From: Calliopum simillimum
Lineage: Eukaryota; Arthropoda; Insecta; Diptera; Lauxaniidae
Direction: 5' to 3'
Length of the DNA stretch: 64,000 nt
Assembly: GCA_951812925.1 (NCBI GenBank)
Contig: OX638371.1
Span: 113,173,124-113,237,123 of the forward strand
Shown: piece after piece, positions 11,093 to 23,146 of the stretch
Layout of the letters: each line of letters opens with the position of its first letter
Position numbering within the stretch: the stretch's first letter is position 1
Translations under genes and position numbers: made by a program
The notes under the pieces: generated by a model
Told to the model about the DNA's origin: nothing
The model's input: the letters and a program-made list of their open reading frames with translations, nothing else
Databases searched by the model: none

Positions 11093-12925
11093 CAGGTGAA
11101 GACAATATTTCCAATTTTCTCTTGAGGAAAACTGAATATGTTGTCTGGAAATTTTTAGCGACCCTTTTCAACCATACTTTTAGTATAGATTATTTTCCCA
11201 CTTCTTGGAAATGTGCAAAGGTTATTCCCATTCTTAAACCAAACACAGATCCAAAAGTGCCTAAAAATTATAGACCAATTTCATTATTGTCCAATGTTAG
11301 TAAGCTATATGAAGGTTTTATCTTTGATAAACTCAAAAATCATATAGCGGAACACAATATTCTTAAAGACTTTCAATTTGGTTTCAGACCCTCCCACTCC
11401 ACTAGCCATGCACTGACTCTTCTTTCTGACTTTGTCACAACAAACCTAAATAAGCGGCGTGCAACAATTGCTGTAGCCCTTGACTTTGAGAAAGCTTTTG
11501 ACACAGCCTGGATAGAGGGGATAGTGTACAAAATGTATAGAAAATTTAGTTTTGACAAGCATCTTTGCAAAATAGTGTTAGATTACCTCACAGATAGGTC
11601 CTTCTTTGTACACTATAATAATGAAAATTCTATTTGTAAGCCAATCACTGCAGGGGTACCCCAGGGCTCTATTCTAGGACCAATCCTTTATAATATCCTG
11701 TTGGCAGACATTCCCAACTCTGACTCAGATATATTGACCCTTATTTATGCAGACGATATTATGCTTCTAAGTTCAAATGCTAGGGCCTCAACGGCAAATC
11801 TTAAAATGAATGACCACCTAGAGATTCTCAATAGGTTTTTTAGAAAATGGAAACTAAGGTTGAACATAGGAAAGTGTGAAAGCACAATTTTTAAAGGCCT
11901 TAAAAAGGACTTATATCCTAATGCCAGGCAATTTATCCCTGATATAGAAATAAATGGAGATTCTATAAGGTATACAGAACAAATTAAGTATTTAGGTGTT
12001 ATTTTTGATAGGAAATTTAAGTTTAAAACCCATATTGACTACACCTTATCGAAAGCCAAAAAAATATTCTTCTGCTACTCGAACCTGTTTCGCAGAGCAA
12101 AACATCTCAAACATGAGATAAGGTTAAATTGCTATAAGCAAATTATAAGGCCCATTTTAGGTTATGCATTCCCTATTTGGTTTGATATCTCGTCAGCCCA
12201 AATGGAAAGGCTAAGAATTTTCGAGAGATACACTCTCAGGGTGTGCATGGGTATTAGAGCTAAGCGATACGTAAATGACACCTATAGAAATACTCCTAAT
12301 AAAGTAGTTTATGACCCAGGTAAATTAATAAGAATAGATTCATTCCTGGTAGGCTTAGCGTTGAAATACTTAGGAAAGTTGCCTTTTGTCTATAACAATC
12401 TGATAGATAATTATTTAAATAAGGAAAGTGATATAGCATACCCCATAGAAGATAAGCACATGTCACCCATATATTTAAGTGTATTAAATAATAATAATAA
12501 TATATATTCAGGTAAAGAACTCTTATTTTACCATAGAAGATTTAAAACACTTGACGTCAGAAACACAGTGTATAGCACTAGTCAATTTCTGCAAAATTAA
12601 TGACGAGCTAAATTAAGGGTTCTCTATCTGTTGTTATATAGTTTTAGGTAATTTTAAGATATTGTTTAGTTTTAAGTATAAAAACAAATAATGAAACTTC
12701 CTTTTTTTAAATTTTTTCGGAAAAAATTAACTCAATGTAAACAATGTATTTTATAATTTATGTTATGTAGTAGAATAAGATATGTATTATTTTTACAAAT
12801 TTATAAACCTAATTAAGAAACTCTTAGATAAATACGTGTGTATGTTAAGAAAGAATGTATGTAATGTAATGTAGTATTAAGACAAAATGTATTTTAAAGT
12901 AATTAAATAAATGGCAATATGCGGC
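11093..12925 (+). mobile_element. 5'-truncated non-LTR retrotransposon (Jockey-like)
   Basis: The element is bounded by a perfect 17-bp target duplication, CCATACAAAATCATTCT, at 11076-11092 and 12926-12942. This proves target-primed insertion and fixes both ends. The 5' end starts inside the polymerase ORF. After the stop at 12600 there are about 325 bp of AT-rich 3' UTR with AATAAA near 12905, and the end lacks a poly(A) tail. The endonuclease and ORF1 are missing. Confidence 0.92.
11094..12600 (+). pseudogene. Reverse transcriptase fragment of non-LTR retrotransposon
   Basis: The frame is open from the truncation point; there is no genuine start codon. Successive RT motifs are KNYRPISLLS, FGFRPSHST, ALDFEKAFDTAW (first catalytic Asp), GVPQGSILGP and IYADDIML (the two catalytic Asp at about residues 211-212 counted from 11122). 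A thumb-like region and a C-terminal part with LGYAFPIW and LRVCMGI follow, as in Jockey-type elements. The 492-codon frame has no internal stop, so the insertion is not very old. The apurinic endonuclease domain is lost, so it cannot move on its own. Confidence 0.9.
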
Positions 12926-13043
12926 CCATACAAAATCATTCTGGCTTGAGCAGCCACAGAAGCAAGAGCTCTGGCAGTGACTTCACAGCCTACCTTGCAT
13001 TTTCGTTAGTATTCAGACATTTTCGTCGATCACCTAATTTTTA

Positions 13044-13957
13044 ATTAACTTGATTTCTCTTGCCCCAGATCACCCTCGGCTTTTATTAAGCCTCAGACTT
13101 ATTGGTCGACAAGTTTAATACTCCCGTGTCCCAAATCGGACATTCTATTTCGCTTGCTTTCTCTTGTCCCAGTTCGCCCTAGTCTTTTATTAGACCTCAG
13201 ACTTATTGGTTGACAGTCTAATATTCTCTTGTCCCTACTCGGACATTCTACTTCGCTTGCTTTCTCTTGTCCCAGTTCACCCTAGTCTTTTATTAGACCT
13301 AAGACTTGTTGGTCAACAGTCTAATACTCCCGTGTCCCAACTCGGATATTCTACTTCGCTTGCTTTCTCTTGTCCCAGTTCGCCCTAGTCTTTTATTAGA
13401 CCTAAGACTTGTTGGTCAACAGTCTAATATTATCGTGTCCCTACTCGGACATTCTACTTCGCTTGCTTTCTCTTGTCCCAGTTCGCCCTAGTCTTTTATT
13501 AGACCTAAGACTTGTTGGTCAACAGTCTAATATTCTCGTGTCCCTACTCGGACATTCTACTTCGCTTGCTTTCTCTTGTCCCAGTTCGCCCTAGTCTTTT
13601 ATTAGTCCTCAGACTTGTTGGTCGACAGTCTAATACTCCCGTGTCCCAACTCGGACATTCTACTTTGCTTGCTTTCGCTTGTCCCAGTTCGCCCTAGTCT
13701 TCTATTAGACCTAAGACTTGTTGGTCGACAGTCTAATATTCTCGTGTCCCAACTCGGACATTCTACTTCGCTTGCTTCCTCTTGTCCCAGATCGCCCTAG
13801 TCTTTTATTAGTCCTCAGTCTAATACTCCCATGTCCCAACTCGGACATTCTACTTTGCTTGCTTTCGCTTGTCCCAATTCGCCCTAGTTTTCTATTAGAC
13901 CTAAGACTTGTTGGTCGACAGTCTAATATCCTCGTGTCCCAACTCGGACATTCTACA
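13044..13957. repeat. Minisatellite, 103-bp unit, about nine copies
   Basis: The unit contains ACATTCTACTTCGCTTGC, then TCTCTTGTCCCAG, then CCCTAGTCTTTTATTAGACC and TTGGTCGACAGTCTAATA. Starts recur every 103 bp (for example 13306, 13409, 13512, 13615, 13718). One copy near 13810 lacks about 20 bp, and the first and last copies are diverged. Because 103 is not a multiple of three, the same open peptide appears in each frame in turn and gives overlapping 61-codon frames, which I take as artefacts. A lone CTCTTGTCCCAGATCGCCC near 14050 is a detached remnant. Confidence 0.9.
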
Positions 13958-14474
13958 ATACATAATTTAATAATTCTTCAACTAAACTATTCAACGAACT
14001 CGTCTTTACTTTAACCGCTAACACCAAAACCAATTTCTACCTCTCGCTCTCTTGTCCCAGATCGCCCCTGGGAATCAGATACTTTGTGAATCACACCGCC
14101 AGAAGAACCAAGCCTGGATTATTATTATATTAACAAATTGAATTGAATTATTTAACGCTTAATCAACTGAATTGTTAAATAATTATTACTAAGTTTATTT
14201 TATACACTGTTAAGAATAAAATTGAATTGTATAAAGCTGAAAGTAAGAAAACTAAAATTGTAACAAAACTTAAATTGTAAATTTATGAAACCTGGCCGAA
14301 AACACCAATGAAACATAATAGTTAAAACTCGAAACTAACTCTCTTCTATCTTGAAACGGACCTTGAATCTTGAAAAGGCTGAGTATATCCCAGCTATAAA
14401 ACCGGGGAAACCGGAGTTCGTTACAATGTAAATAAATTTTAGGTATTATTTTTAAAATATTACTCGACAAAATT
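13958..14474. other. Non-coding DNA between two repeats
   Basis: AT-rich. GCTATAAAACCGGGGAAACC near 14390 looks like a TATA-containing LTR fragment, and GTTCGTTACA near 14416 resembles an LTR end, but no partner end or target duplication was found. Confidence 0.35.
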
Positions 14475-14945
14475 GGCGTCAGAAAATAACGCCGAAAAAA
14501 CGATTAAACGCCCAAAAAATTACGTCAACAAATACATGGGATAATGCTCAAAAACAAAAACGAAATAGCACCCAAATATGTGGATTTCTCATAGATTTGG
14601 GCGAATTTATAGAAATTGGAAATTACGCCCAAAACTTGGGCTTTATTCGTTTTTTGGGTGTTATTTTACTTAATAAAACAACACATATCGCCAAAAAGCA
14701 AAAAACCAAATAACATCCAAAATATTTTCATATATGTAAATAAAATTTTGGGCGTTATTTCCAAAATGATTATCGCCCAAATTCATATTAAAATAACTCG
14801 GGTTTTTTGTTTTGTGCGATATTTCATACATTTTGGGCGTTATTTCGTTATTTCGTTTTTTTTTTTTTTTTTTGGGGTTTTATTTCCGTTTTCTTCAACG
14901 AAATAACAACCAAAAAACGAAATACTACTGAAAATATTTTTATAA
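14475..14945. repeat. GGGCGTTATTTC-type inverted AT-rich repeat, copy 2
   Basis: It has the same vocabulary as 6660-7180: AATAACGCC, ACGCCCAAAA, TTGGGCGTTATTTC and ATGATTATCGCCCAAATTC. The last block is the inverse of one in copy 1. Motifs on both strands would let the transcript fold. Non-coding. Confidence 0.65.
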
Positions 14946-15743
14946 GATCATTTTTTTTTAACAGAAAAAAAAAAACAATGAAATGAAGCAAAAACCTGTA
15001 CATGCATAAAAACAGGCTTTCTAAAAACAGAGCCAACCAAAATTGCAACATTAAAATTCTGCATAAAAAGTGATTTCATTAGCCATAAAAATGTGTGCAC
15101 AGAAGCAGAAGGGAAAACTCAAAAAGTGCACACTTTATGCACACACGCTGCACACATCAACGTAATCAGCGAAAAGTAGTTGAGCACAGCAGCTCATGCT
15201 GCAGGATCCAACAAATGCAGCAGGCAGAAGAAGCAGCAACAGTAGCAGCAACAGATTATGCAAAAATGCAACAAAATTTAAACAAACGATGACGAACAGC
15301 AACAACCAACAAATTCAAAATCAAAATCATTTTCAGAGTCAGAGCGTCAAAGCATCAGAGTTGAGAAGTCGGAGTCAAAATCAACGTCAGAGTCAGAATT
15401 CGAAGTCAGCGAGTGAAGTCTTTTGTGCGCTGCAGAGTAACGTAAGTAGTCAAGTCAAGTATGTACGAGTACTCTGGAAATTCTATTAAAATAATAAAAT
15501 TAATTCCACACCAAAAAACTTGGCAACAAAACAGGATGATAACGACGACACAATGTGGAGTGCTGCAACAAAAGAAGAAGTAGGCAGCCATATTGTTAGT
15601 GGAGTTAAAGCATAAAACCATCATTTACATTGGTAAGAATGAAATGATGATGTTGTTAATGATGATCATCAATGTCAGTGGAAATGTTCACTCTAATAGT
15701 ATAGCTGGTTGATTTGACAGCAAATATAGAAAGCAATAAAATT
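14946..15743. other. Non-coding DNA with CAG/CAA and GTCA-type simple repeats
   Basis: 15180-15290 is CAG/CAA rich, and 15330-15420 is a degenerate TCAGAGTCAGA repeat. Open frames here encode Gln/Ser/Asn-rich low-complexity peptides; I do not regard them as genes. Confidence 0.5.
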
Positions 15744-15902
15744 CAATTCGCCGGCTGAGTATTATTTTGCCGTAAACGCCACTTCGTTGAAAAAGCAAAA
15801 GCAGATAACTTGTGCTCGTCTCTACACAAGTTATGTGCTTTTGCTTTTTCAACGAAGTGGAAGCTGGCGTTTACGGCAAAATAATACTCAGCCGATGAAT
15901 TG
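15744..15902. mobile_element. Short foldback (hairpin) element
   Basis: Two arms of about 70 bp are near-perfect inverted copies. They start CAATTC, run through CGGCTGAGTATTATTTTGCC and end at GATAACTTGTG, around a loop of roughly 10 bp (CTCGTCTCTA). One arm has a 3-bp insertion. A target duplication could not be defined. It is MITE-like, and an RNA copy would form a strong hairpin. Confidence 0.75.
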
Positions 15903-16789
15903 TTGAAATACATACTTTAAGGCTTAGTTACAGACAGACTTCGTTACACATCATATCCTTATTAGCTACAGTACCACTTTTGATAGCATTGACTGACATT
16001 ACTGCTTCCGTTTATTGACTTAATATTCACAAAACTCCACCCAAAGTACAACAGCTGAAGATTTAAGATGCTTCTTTAAGTTCATGTCCATGGTTTTTCT
16101 CGGAATGAAAAAAATTTCATGCAAATATCTTTTCTAAGAGTTTCCCTAACTTTTGAGTAGGTTTTCTGATTTCATTTCCTTCCAAATTTTGCCAAACATT
16201 CTGGGCCTTTGCTACTTGATTTAAGTCCAAGTATGGTCTCATTTGCTCTTAAAAGATATTTGCAGTTTTGTTGTTTATATACAATTGAGCATTTCTCACA
16301 TCATCAATGAGGTACAAGGTGTTAACAATACAGTTACAAAGGATACAATTTTATTTTCTGCATTTTTTTTAAAAAAAAAAAGAATTTCTAACGTTTTAAA
16401 GAAGTTTTTTCGAATGGAAACTTTAAGCCATTAATATGTTACAAACTTACTAATGATGAATTGGTTTGTAGGGTTTAAAAGTATTTGGCAAAGTTTTGGG
16501 CTTTAAGTATGAAAAATACCCTAATAGACTTTATACTATGTATGTAAATTTTTTTTGAAATTCTCTTTTAATCTTTTGTATAATATTTGTTACACCAAGC
16601 TTATGATTTGAGGTCAGGAAAAACACTTTTCTAAAAGAATCTTCATGCTTTGCAAATATAAGTTTTTTAAAAACGTCAATGATTTTGTCCGACAAAATTA
16701 TTCCGTTCCCAAATTTTAAAAATTCTTCCAAAATTAATTTCAAAAGTTTCTTTTTATGACCTTAAATCAAAAAATTAATATGTCAAATG
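15903..16789. other. Non-coding AT-rich DNA
   Basis: Nothing recognisable. Open frames at 16243-16434 (plus) and 16531-16743 (minus) lack domains and lie in very AT-rich sequence. Confidence 0.4.
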
Positions 16790-17012
16790 ATTTCAAAAAG
16801 GCTAATTTCCAAAACGAGGCAAAAATAATGTCATATGCTATAATAATATGTTATTTGACCGAAATGACTTTGTTATCTAAATGCCATAAATTTTAGACTA
16901 TTAAGCAAACTTCTCGTGGATTTTATTAATTTTTAACAAAATATCAGGCAATTTATATTGACATTACTTTTGCCTCATTTTCGAAATAAACCCTTTTGAA
17001 AAATAACTCCTC
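16790..17012. mobile_element. MITE family copy A
   Basis: Inverted arms of about 42-54 bp contain TTTCAAAAAGG, CCAAAACGAGGCAAAA and TAATGTCA on the left and the complement on the right (TGACATTACTTTTGCCTC to CCCTTTTGAAAAATAA). The ~125-bp centre matches, in inverse orientation, the centre of the element at 22117-23146. It is therefore a family rather than a chance palindrome. Non-coding. Confidence 0.75.
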
Positions 17013-18509
17013 AAATGAACTGCCAAATTAAAGAAAATTTTATGAGAACTTCCAAAAAAACTAATAAAAGGTGTACGAATAGTGCCTTTTTCATACTGAA
17101 ATGGTCAACAAATTAAAAGCATAGGAAACAAAATTTAAAATTTCAACTTTAAATTTTCAGAACTTTACAAAATCTCTTTAAACTCTATAAAACAATTCCA
17201 CCATTAGAAAGCCCATACAATTGGCTAAAAGCTTTACCGAACAGTTTTCTTCAAGACGTTAGGATAAAGCAATTAAATTGTTTTTTGTAGAACAAATCAG
17301 AAAATTAATTTCATCACTATAACTCCTTAGGGGCAAATTTTTAGACCCTGCTCCCAAACAATTTTTTCATAGCCTAGACCTTTTCTATCACATCCCAGAA
17401 GCTTTGTAACCTTAACGTTATCATTCTGTATAAAATTTTTGTGTATTGTACTAGTCGATTTTATGAACACGACTATCTTTATTATTTACAAAATATCAAA
17501 TTTTATCTTTCAATAATGTGTTATTGAGATCCAATTTAGTAAAAATTATAATCAAAAAGCTATTTTTTCATACAATAGGATAAATGTCAATATAAATATA
17601 AAAGCACTGCACTTTTCAGCTTAAAGAAAAACGCTTGCTTCTTGTTAGTTCCTCTTTATTTCGCATTTTTTCTTTCATTCCCACTGCAGCATCTGTCAAC
17701 TTTATAAATTTTTAATATAAAATATGTCAGCATATAAGCGATAGTGTCTTCTACACAAACACATGTGCACACACACACACTTTCACACACATATGCAAGC
17801 AGACAGAGCAACAACAGCATACTAGCAGCAGCGTATTACGTGAACAGTCTCATAATTTGGAGTGTATTTTTGTGTATAATGAACTCTTTTAGAATGTGCA
17901 CATCAACTAAATTCCCTTCTTTTTCTTTTTTTGTCAACTTTTCTCTTTTATTCCAGTAATCAATCAAAAAAACTTGAAAATAACACAGTGCATGGAAAAA
18001 GAAGTTGATGTATGTTGGCGTAAAAAGTTAAAAATTTGTCATAAATCATAATTGCGAAAGTTACCTGCATCAATAGACTTATACATATAATAGAGAGTGT
18101 GAGTGTGTGTTCGTGTGTATGTACTTTTTATATGCGAGTTAGTATATTCGTTGTTGTTTTTGTGTACTCACTTGAATAAGCACGGTATGAGCAGACGAAC
18201 ATGTACATCAATCAATGTACAAATTTTATTGCGACTGTTGAAAATTTTTGTTTAACGGGACGTATGAGTCACATTTACACTTAGGTATTAAATGCTCAAA
18301 CATGTCTTATTGATTTTAATGAACAAGTTTTATTTTGATTGAAAAGATTATTTATAGTGAAAAGAGTACCAAAACCCAGTGCCTTAAAGCTTTCATTTTA
18401 TAACTTTGCAAGGAAAATTCGTTAATGACCATATAGCATATCTTAAAGGGGAAGAAGCACTAAATAACACAATTAGTAGAATAGGGCAAACAAATTTTGT
18501 TGTATTGTA
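17013..18509. other. Non-coding AT-rich DNA
   Basis: A short CACACA run near 17766 and GTGTGT runs near 18100. No gene, RNA or mobile element seen. Confidence 0.4.
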
Positions 18510-19207
18510 AAAGTTGCAAAATGTTGCGGAAATCAAAAATGGTGAGAATATTGGAAAATATTGCTAATGTTGAAGAATGTTGAAAAAATTCAAAAATGTT
18601 GCTAAAGTCAAAAAATGTTGAAGAAGTGGAAAAATTTTCAGAAAATCTGGAAATCTAGCTGTAGTCGAAAAACTAATGTCGCTAATGAAAAATGTTCAGG
18701 AAATCTGGAAATCTTGGTGAAGTCAAAAAAAGGTTGAGAATATTGGAGAATGTGGCTAGCCTCGAAGAATGTTGAAAAAATTCAAAAATGATGCTGAAAT
18801 TTGAGAAATGTTGCTTAAGCCGAAGAATGTTGAGAAAATTCGAACATGTTGCTAAAGTCAAAAAATGTTGGAGAAGTGAAAAAATTTTTAGAAAATCTGG
18901 AAATCTTGCTGAAGTTGAAAATCTTGAGAATATTGAAAAATGTTGCTAACGTCAGAAAGTGTTGAGAATATTCGAAAATGTTGCTAAAGTCAAAAAATGT
19001 TGGAGATGTGGAGAATGTTCAGAAAATCTGCCTGAAGTTGCAAAATGTTGAGAATATTGAGAAATGTTGCTAGTGTCGAAGAATGTTGGGAAAATTCAAA
19101 AATGATGCTGAAATTTGAGAAAAGTTGCTTATGTCGAAGAATGTTGAGAAAATTCGAACATGTTGCTAAAATCAGAAAATGTTGGAGAAGTGAAAAAATT
19201 TTCACTT
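18510..19207. repeat. Degenerate satellite based on AAAATGTTGCTAAAGTC
   Basis: Short units such as AAAATGTTGCTAAAGTC and GAATGTTGAGAAAATTC alternate. They are organised in a higher-order period of about 315 bp: the block starting TTCAAAAATGATGCTGAAAT at about 18780 recurs at about 19098. The AAAATGTTGCT core also appears in the 48-bp satellite at 43-48 kb, so the two may be related. Non-coding. Confidence 0.7.
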
Positions 19208-21676
19208 TAGACATCATAGTCAAAGTTTGATAGCCCGAATAAATGTTAATTACAAAACAATCGAGACTTCATGTTATCGAAATCATTAGCAAAACCAAAG
19301 TATAATTTTGTACGATTTGGTTCAAGTTCCTCGTATCAAGACACTAACTATCGGATTTTGACTATATGTTTTGCTAAAGACATATTAATCATCAATATCG
19401 GGACAGATTTAAATTCCTCATTCTAAAAGATTTCTTTCATGGCGTACATCAGTCCTCTGATACCATGCGACTTACATTTTGGAAGTATATTGTGGCTAAG
19501 TATTTATTACTGATTTTGCGCAATCCAGTAGAAGTTCTTTATTAAAAATTTCCACCCATAAATGGAAACCCAGCATAGTTCTCTTCATGAAATGCAGTTT
19601 TTGAAATTACATTGCAAAGCGTGGAAATTGAAAATAACTTAGTTTTTAACACCTTGTCAATAAACAGATGGCAAGTAACTCAAAATTTTAATTTTTTTCC
19701 TCTACAACCCCCCCTCCTTGCACAAGTCAATCATTAATCATGACGTTAACCAGGTGTGACGTAATTACATACAACAACTTTATGTGCGCAACAAAATGCA
19801 GACGGGATGCAAAATTAATGCAAGAATGCAAAAATAATAAAAAAAGTTCTTACGCATGCAGCGCGCTACATTTCAAATGCGCATACACTGCACAGTGGCT
19901 GCACTTAAAACTGCAAAATAATGCAATGGTGCGAACAGCGCGACGACGCAAAATTCATTAATCATTCATTAAAACTGAAGCAGCAGCATCGCAGTTGCAA
20001 AAACTTCAAGCTGCTTCAGGTGCTACCACGCTACCCCACTACGTATCAGACGCAAACGCAGCAAGAGCACGCCATTTTTAACTTGATTGCACCTTTAGAC
20101 ACATTTTGCACTACTGAATGCAGCAACAAATGTTGCCAACATCAACTTTTAAATATGACTGCAACAGATTTCTGCAATTTGTTTGTGTGTGTGTGTGCAT
20201 TTTGCTTATGTGGATATGCCTGCAGATGCATGTTTGTGTGTACCATAAATACAAGCAAAACTTTTTGTAAAGATTCTTCTGTTGCAGGTTGGTAGGTGAA
20301 GAAAATCAATTTATGAGCCACGTTAAGTGAAAAACTTTTGCCATAAAACTAAAAAACTTATGTTTAGAGCTCAAAATGCTTATACGATGTTGAAGATGTG
20401 AAATGTTAAAGAAAGAAAAGTCAAAGATGAAGAAATTACGAAATGTGAAAATGCCACAAGCAGCTTAACATGCACCCATACACGTATGTACGTACTCGAA
20501 CTTACATATGTATATTCAGATCTTGTTTCGTATAGAAGAAGCTAGTACTTATAAATGTGACATTCTATGTGAAATCAAACACCAACAATTTTATATGTCA
20601 ATCGGCTATTATAGTCCTTTTTTTTTTCAGCGTAGTTTTTATCAAAAATCAAAATGGCGTATCCATAATGCATTTATTTTCTTGTAGTCAAAAGCTCAAT
20701 GAACTAAATATTTAATGCATTATCCCCAAGTCTGCTGTAAGTGCAAGCTTTTAAGTGTCATGTAAAGGTGAAAATTGAACATAATGTCAATCATACATAT
20801 AACATGTGGAGTATATAGAAAATAAAATTGAAATCGCTATAACTTTTCAAACATTATGATATATGGTGTAAACCATATCAAAACGATCAAGATTTTTTTG
20901 ATGGCACCCGATAAATTGGCATAAACAATAATGGCATAGTGTAGAAAATATCTGCAAAATATTTTTTAAAAATTTAAAAAAATGGCGGAGATATGGGACT
21001 GTGAAATTTGTAGGTTCGTTTTTTTTTAGAAGCTATTTCTTTAGATGCATTTATTCAATTCTCAATTTTAAACTGTCAAATGATTTGTCTTGAAACAGGC
21101 TTTAAAATAAAAATCAGCAAAAATAATTATTCTTTTTTTATATAAATTTTTAAATTAAGTTTCCCAAAATGCGTCATCTTCAAGTGTAACTTACAAGTCC
21201 ACCAAATATTGAAGTGGGCCAACCAGTGGTTCTTCAGAAAGACAATATAATGTAGTAATTTTCGCACTTGTCTTGGTTCCAAGATATACGCAAAAAAAGA
21301 CAGAAAACGAACGTGACAAAAAATAGAAGTAGCTTTCGTGCCTATTCAAAGAAAGTCAGAATTCAGCGAAACAAGTCAAAATTTAAATAGCGACTAACAA
21401 TAATATTACTTTATAATGTAAGTTGTTTGATTTATATATCTTCTGTACTTTTCATTGTTTCGATCATAATCTGAATCGATACGTGACAACATGAACGTGA
21501 CTTTTTTTCCACCACACAAATTTTAAATTGAAAATCCAGGATTTTCCAGTAAATGTTGTATCACCTTATCTTGTTAAGTTGTCGTGACATCACCAATTTT
21601 TTCAAAGGATGTCATTTGTCCCTATTCATTTAACATGTACCAAATCCCACATTTTATGAATTTCTTTTTTTAGAGA
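19208..21676. other. Non-coding AT-rich DNA
   Basis: 19740-20300 is somewhat less AT-rich and has two open frames (up to 124 codons, Cys-rich, with CA/GT runs). They lack domains and are probably chance. The remainder shows nothing specific. Confidence 0.4.
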
Positions 21677-21917
21677 CGTGGCATCTTCCATTTTCCGAGG
21701 GAACATTATTTGTTTTGAAGCTTTGTATATATGTATGAAATCTCATTCATGTGCGATAAATATTTTCGCAGATATGATGAAGTTATCTTTGTGGGGGCAT
21801 GATACCCCCATTTTTCCCAGTACACATTATTAGTCTTGGTGCTTTTTACATAAGTACCAAATTCCATCTATGTACGCTAAATAGTTTCAGAGATATGATG
21901 ATTTAAATTTTTGGCTC
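21677..21917. repeat. Two-copy degenerate tandem repeat, about 118 bp
   Basis: Both copies contain a GGCAT block, an ACATTATT block, a CTTTNTA...ATGTA stretch and end AGATATGATGA. The start, GACGTGGCATCTTCCA, resembles the repeats at 31235-31610 (GACGTGGCATCTCCCA), which suggests one dispersed family. Confidence 0.5.
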
Positions 21918-22116
21918 ACGGTGGACCTTTTGGCGGAAACAAGGTGTAACCGTTAAGGTTAGAAAACTTTCGGAAGGTGATAGAGGAAGCCTAGACTAAT
22001 TAAAAATTGTTTTTGAGAGGTGGTCTAAAATCTACCCCAGAGCAGTTATATGAAAAAACCAAATTTGCAGACATGGTCTACAAAACCAATCTGTATACTT
22101 CACATGCTAGTATAAG

Positions 22117-23146
22117 TTGAGGAGATATTTTTCAAAAGGGCTTATTTCCAAAACGAAGCAAAAGTAGAGTAACTTAGGGTAATGTGGTTACCTTTTTTCT
22201 TTTTCGCCAATTTCCACCAAAGTAATGGTAATAAGTTAGTTTGGTTAATTAATTAGTATTAATTATTCTATTGTTTTTACTATTATATAATTTATAAACT
22301 AAAATATCAACTTCTTCAAGCGTGAGGCCAGATAAATTGACAGTACCTAAAAATAGCTGAAAAAGAAAAGTGTTGGGTAATGTGGATCACCCTGTCCATT
22401 TCCTAAAGTAATACCGTTATTCGCAACTTTTGTTGACTAAAAGTCGAGTTGTATTATTTTAGATTATAATTGCTATAAAATAGCTGTAAAGGCTTACTAA
22501 AGAATATTTTTTAGTAAGATAAACCAAATTCATACTAACAAACTAATAAGTCATAAGGGATACCGAATCATACGTAAAATAGTGCACCATATTAGTCAAA
22601 CTCGGGTATCCCACACATGTAATTAGCTTTTTAAGGTGTAATAGTAATCAGCGTTAAATAATATGGGGTAGGCCACATTACCCGAAAACATCACTTTTTT
22701 GAAATAATCATTTAATATATAAAAGAAATGTAAAATCAGACGTACTTATGCAGTTTTTCGTTGAAAAATAGCTCCATAAATGCATTAGAGTTATTTGAAT
22801 TTTAGAAAACAGAGTTCTGAGGAAATTATTTAGCTGTTTAGTACGTACTAAAGAAAGTCAATTTGACCTCACAGCTTATATTAAGAAATTGCACACGTGT
22901 AAGGATCCATATAGTCCACATTACCCTAACTTACTATACTGTCATAATATTAGTTGCCTGATATTCTGTTAGATATTAATAAAATTGGTCTCTGTTTTCA
23001 CGAGAAGTTTATGTAATGGTGTTCAATTTCTTTCATTAAGATGACAAAATGATATCGCTCAAATAGTCTTTCATTATGCCACGTAATGTGTATGATATTA
23101 CTTTTGCCTCGTTTATCTAAGCCCTTTTGCAAAATAAATTCTCGGT
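22117..23146. mobile_element. MITE family copy B, interrupted by another MITE
   Basis: The left arm is TTTTTCAAAAGGGCTTATTT and CCAAAACGAAGCAAAAG. The right arm, near 23098-23146, is the complement (TTACTTTTGCCTCG to AAGCCCTTTTGCAAAATAA). Its centre, with TTGCCTGATATTCTGTTA and TTTTCACGAGAAGTTT, corresponds to the reverse complement of copy A. A 770-bp element sits next to the left arm at a TA present in copy A. Confidence 0.75.
22167..22936. mobile_element. GGGTAATGTGG-ended non-autonomous DNA element
   Basis: Inverted ends (GAGTAACTTAGGGTAATGTGG-like, 20+ bp, two mismatches) are flanked by TA at 22165-22166 and 22937-22938. Each end has a second, internal copy of GGGTAATGTGG (near 22376 and inverted near 22670). 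This gives a symmetrical four-site layout like transposase binding sites. TA duplication suggests the Tc1/mariner/pogo group. No coding capacity. Confidence 0.75.

Noticed and set aside
10740..14426. Solo LTR from about 10.8 kb to GTTCGTTACA at 14426
   Set aside because: TATA/initiator and an LTR-like end exist, but no matching TG start with a target duplication could be found.
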